Assembly: GCA_001914235.1 (NCBI GenBank)
Contig: MQUF01000003.1
Span: 372,001-436,000 of the forward strand
Origin: Desulfobulbaceae bacterium DB1
GTDB lineage: Bacteria; Desulfobacterota; Desulfobulbia; Desulfobulbales; SURF-16
DNA: 64,000 nt
Direction of reading: 5' to 3'
In this document: positions 62,591-64,000 of the stretch, piece after piece
Layout of the letters: every line of letters begins with the position of its first letter
Position numbering within the stretch: position 1 is the stretch's first letter
Position numbers and translations under genes: made by a program
Notes under the pieces: generated by a model
Seen by the model: the letters and a program-made list of their open reading frames with translations, nothing else
Told to the model about the DNA's origin: nothing
Database searches by the model: none

Positions 62591-63809
62591 AATGTAAAAT
62601 TTAAGTTTTCGTATTTTTGCGTGATATTTGTTATAGTCGTCTTCAAAATACAAGGAGGACGACATGGCACCAAGATACAGAGTGACATTAACAAAAGAGG
62701 AACGGGAAGATTTGGAGGCTATTTCAACTAAAGGGAAAAGGGCAGCCCGCACCGTACTGTATGCTCGAGCATTACTTCTGCTTGATGCGGGGGAACATGG
62801 ACCGAAGTGGGTTGTCACTCAGGTCGCAGAAGCTTTAGGGACAACGACGCGGAGTTTAGAACACTTAAAGAAACGATTTGTTGAAGAAGGTCTTTCTGCC
62901 GCCCTTGAACGTAAGGAGCGCGAGACCCCTCCGCGAGAAATTCAATTCGGAGGAGAATTTGAAGCACATCTTTTGGCTTTGGCATGTTCGGATGCTCCAG
63001 AAGGTAAAAATCGATGGACAGTACGTCTGTTGGCTGAGAAAATGGTCGAGCTGAAGATGGTAACGAGTGTTTCTCCGATGACGGTATGTAACACTTTAAA
63101 AAAAATGAACTTAAGCCTCACCAAAGCAAATACTGGAAGATACCGCCGGATCAAAACGCCAGTTTTGTAGCGGCAATGGAAGATATACTCGAAGTTTATG
63201 CGCGTCCGTATAGTCAAGAATTCCCGGTTGTGTGCATGGATGAATCGAGTGTACAGTTAATCGGGGAGGTGCATGAGCCTATTCCGGCAGCCCCTGGCCA
63301 TCCTGTTCTGATGGATGATGAATATGTTCGCAATGGGGTCGCAAGCATATTACTTGAGGTAGAACCGCTTGGGGGAAAGCGCAAGGTAAAAATTACTGAA
63401 CAGCGGACACGGATTGATTGGGCCCATTTCATCAAAGAGATGCTTGAAGAGCGTTATGCCGATGCCAAGAAAGTAGTTTTGGTCATGGACAACCTCAATA
63501 CACACGACACGGCCTCGCTCTATGCGGCTTTCCCACCTGAAGAAGCCAGGGGCTTGGCGGAACGTCTTGAAATACACTACACCCCGAAACACGGGAGTTG
63601 GCTGAACATAGCAGAGATTGAACTCAGTGTATTGAAGCGGCAATGCCTTGCAGGCCGGATTGATTGTATCGAGAAGATGCGAGCTGAAGTGGCGGCATGG
63701 AACATTGATCGAAATAACCGCCAGACTAAGGTTGATTGGCAGTTTAGAACAGATGATGCGCGAATAAAACTAAAACGGCTTTATCCGAAACTTTAACATA
63801 TACAATGTA
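62588..63809 (+). mobile_element. IS630-family insertion sequence
   Basis: A 1.2 kb element with imperfect terminal inverted repeats beginning TACAATGTA (left) and TACATTGTA on the complement at the right. IS630 elements insert at TA, and a TA is at each end. Inside are two overlapping transposase frames. It interrupts the methyltransferase after the NPPY motif. The neighbouring deletion could have come with it. Confidence 0.8.
62664..63796 (+). CDS. IS630 transposase, made by -1 frameshift
   Basis: The first frame (62664-63170) gives the HTH part (VVTQVAEALGTTTRSLEHLKKRFVEEG). The second (in frame from about 63095 to 63796) gives the DDE part with VVCMDESSVQLIGEV, VLVMDNLNTHD and YTPKHGSWLNIAEIEL. 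The second frame continues smoothly from FKKNELKPHQSKYWKIPP, which is read at -1 from the run of eight A at 63098-63105. Thus the catalytic product needs a ribosomal slip on AAAAAAAA. The alternative is a plain frameshift mutation. Confidence 0.82.
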
Positions 63810-63811
63810 CT

Positions 63812-64000
63812 AGTAATTTAATCAGTGGTAAGAATCGGCTCTATTTATTGGCAATTTTAAATTCCACTGTGGGTGATTATTACATTCGCACCTTGGGGGT
63901 CACCCGCAACGGTGGTTATTTTGAATACAAGCCGATGTTTGTTGAAAAGCTGCCGGTTCCCATGTTGGAATGCGTGAGAAGAAAACCGTTTGAAACTCTG
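63812..64000 (+). pseudogene. adenine methyltransferase C-terminal fragment (runs off window)
   Basis: The frame from 63812 reads RLYLLAILNSTVGDYYIRTLGVTRNGG, then YFEYKPMFVEKLPVPMLE, the target-recognition/C-terminal region of Eco57I-like methyltransferases. It is the 3' side of the gene broken by the IS630. Joining across a precise excision would give TAC-TAG, a stop, and several hundred residues are lacking, so a deletion has accompanied the insertion. It continues past 64000. Confidence 0.78.

Noticed and set aside
1-64000. CRISPR arrays, tRNA and rRNA genes
   Set aside because: No regularly spaced short repeats, cloverleaf-like sequence or rRNA stretch was recognised by eye; weak tRNA-like folds cannot be excluded without a covariance-model scan.

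Overview
This 64 kb window most resembles a chromosome of an anaerobic Desulfobacterota (deltaproteobacterial) bacterium. That is inferred from the gene mix, not from any marker gene. Pointers are PEP-CTERM proteins ending in a VPEPATMLL/GTGLAGL-type sorting tail, a sigma-54 regulator beside a PrsT-like TPR lipoprotein, a complete six-subunit Ech-type energy-converting [NiFe] hydrogenase, Bat aerotolerance-type genes and hybrid sensor kinases. No rRNA, tRNA or CRISPR array was seen.

Layout. (1) 1-15060 is a type VI secretion (T6SS) accessory and candidate-effector region without core structural genes: a PP2C phosphatase, an FHA-EAL-like protein and a PpkA-type kinase on the + strand; a minus-strand set with PAAR, lipoprotein, large zinc metallopeptidase, small accessory protein, DUF4123 chaperone-like protein and a degenerate NlpC/YiiX-like protein; then a DUF6931 protein, a LysM/peptidoglycan-binding protein, a metzincin-like peptidase and an overlapping exported partner. 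(2) 15124-25797 holds a repeat element, a hybrid histidine kinase, a MoxR-DUF58-DUF4381-BatA-BatB/C-BatD operon and a DedA-like membrane protein. (3) 25859-35731 has a two-component pair with a sigma-54 activator, the TPR lipoprotein, a PEP-CTERM protein behind a good sigma-54 promoter, a large secreted toroid/PKD protein and an STN-PDZ protein. (4) 36111-44734 carries isopentenyl-diphosphate isomerase, inositol-phosphate synthase, two exported proteins and an Ebo-like set (two EboE-like TIM barrels, EboB-like TatD hydrolase, EboC-like UbiA prenyltransferase, EboF-like phosphatase). (5) 44860-49889 is echABCDEF, followed to 52810 by a soluble MCP-like/STAS/CheY module. (6) 52811-64000 is an accessory island: an IS1182-like element, PIN/AbrB and HipBA toxin-antitoxin pairs, an integrase remnant, a second PEP-CTERM gene with its own sigma-54 promoter, decayed AlbA_2/RecG-like genes, an Mrr-type endonuclease, a truncated PLD-helicase and a methyltransferase broken by an IS630 element.

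How parts may work together. The two PEP-CTERM genes lie 25 kb apart, yet each has a -24/-12 promoter at exactly the same distance from its ATG, so the local sigma-54 regulator is a plausible common activator. Two adjacent T6SS-associated genes share a duplicated promoter block. The cluster at 36-45 kb joins an isoprenoid isomerase, a sugar-phosphate cyclase (inositol-phosphate synthase, where known Ebo clusters carry a dehydroquinate-synthase-like cyclase), a UbiA prenyltransferase and Ebo-type enzymes. It is the best candidate for an undescribed pathway, perhaps making or trafficking a prenylated cyclitol; that is a hypothesis. The last 11 kb is a decaying defence and mobile-element region.
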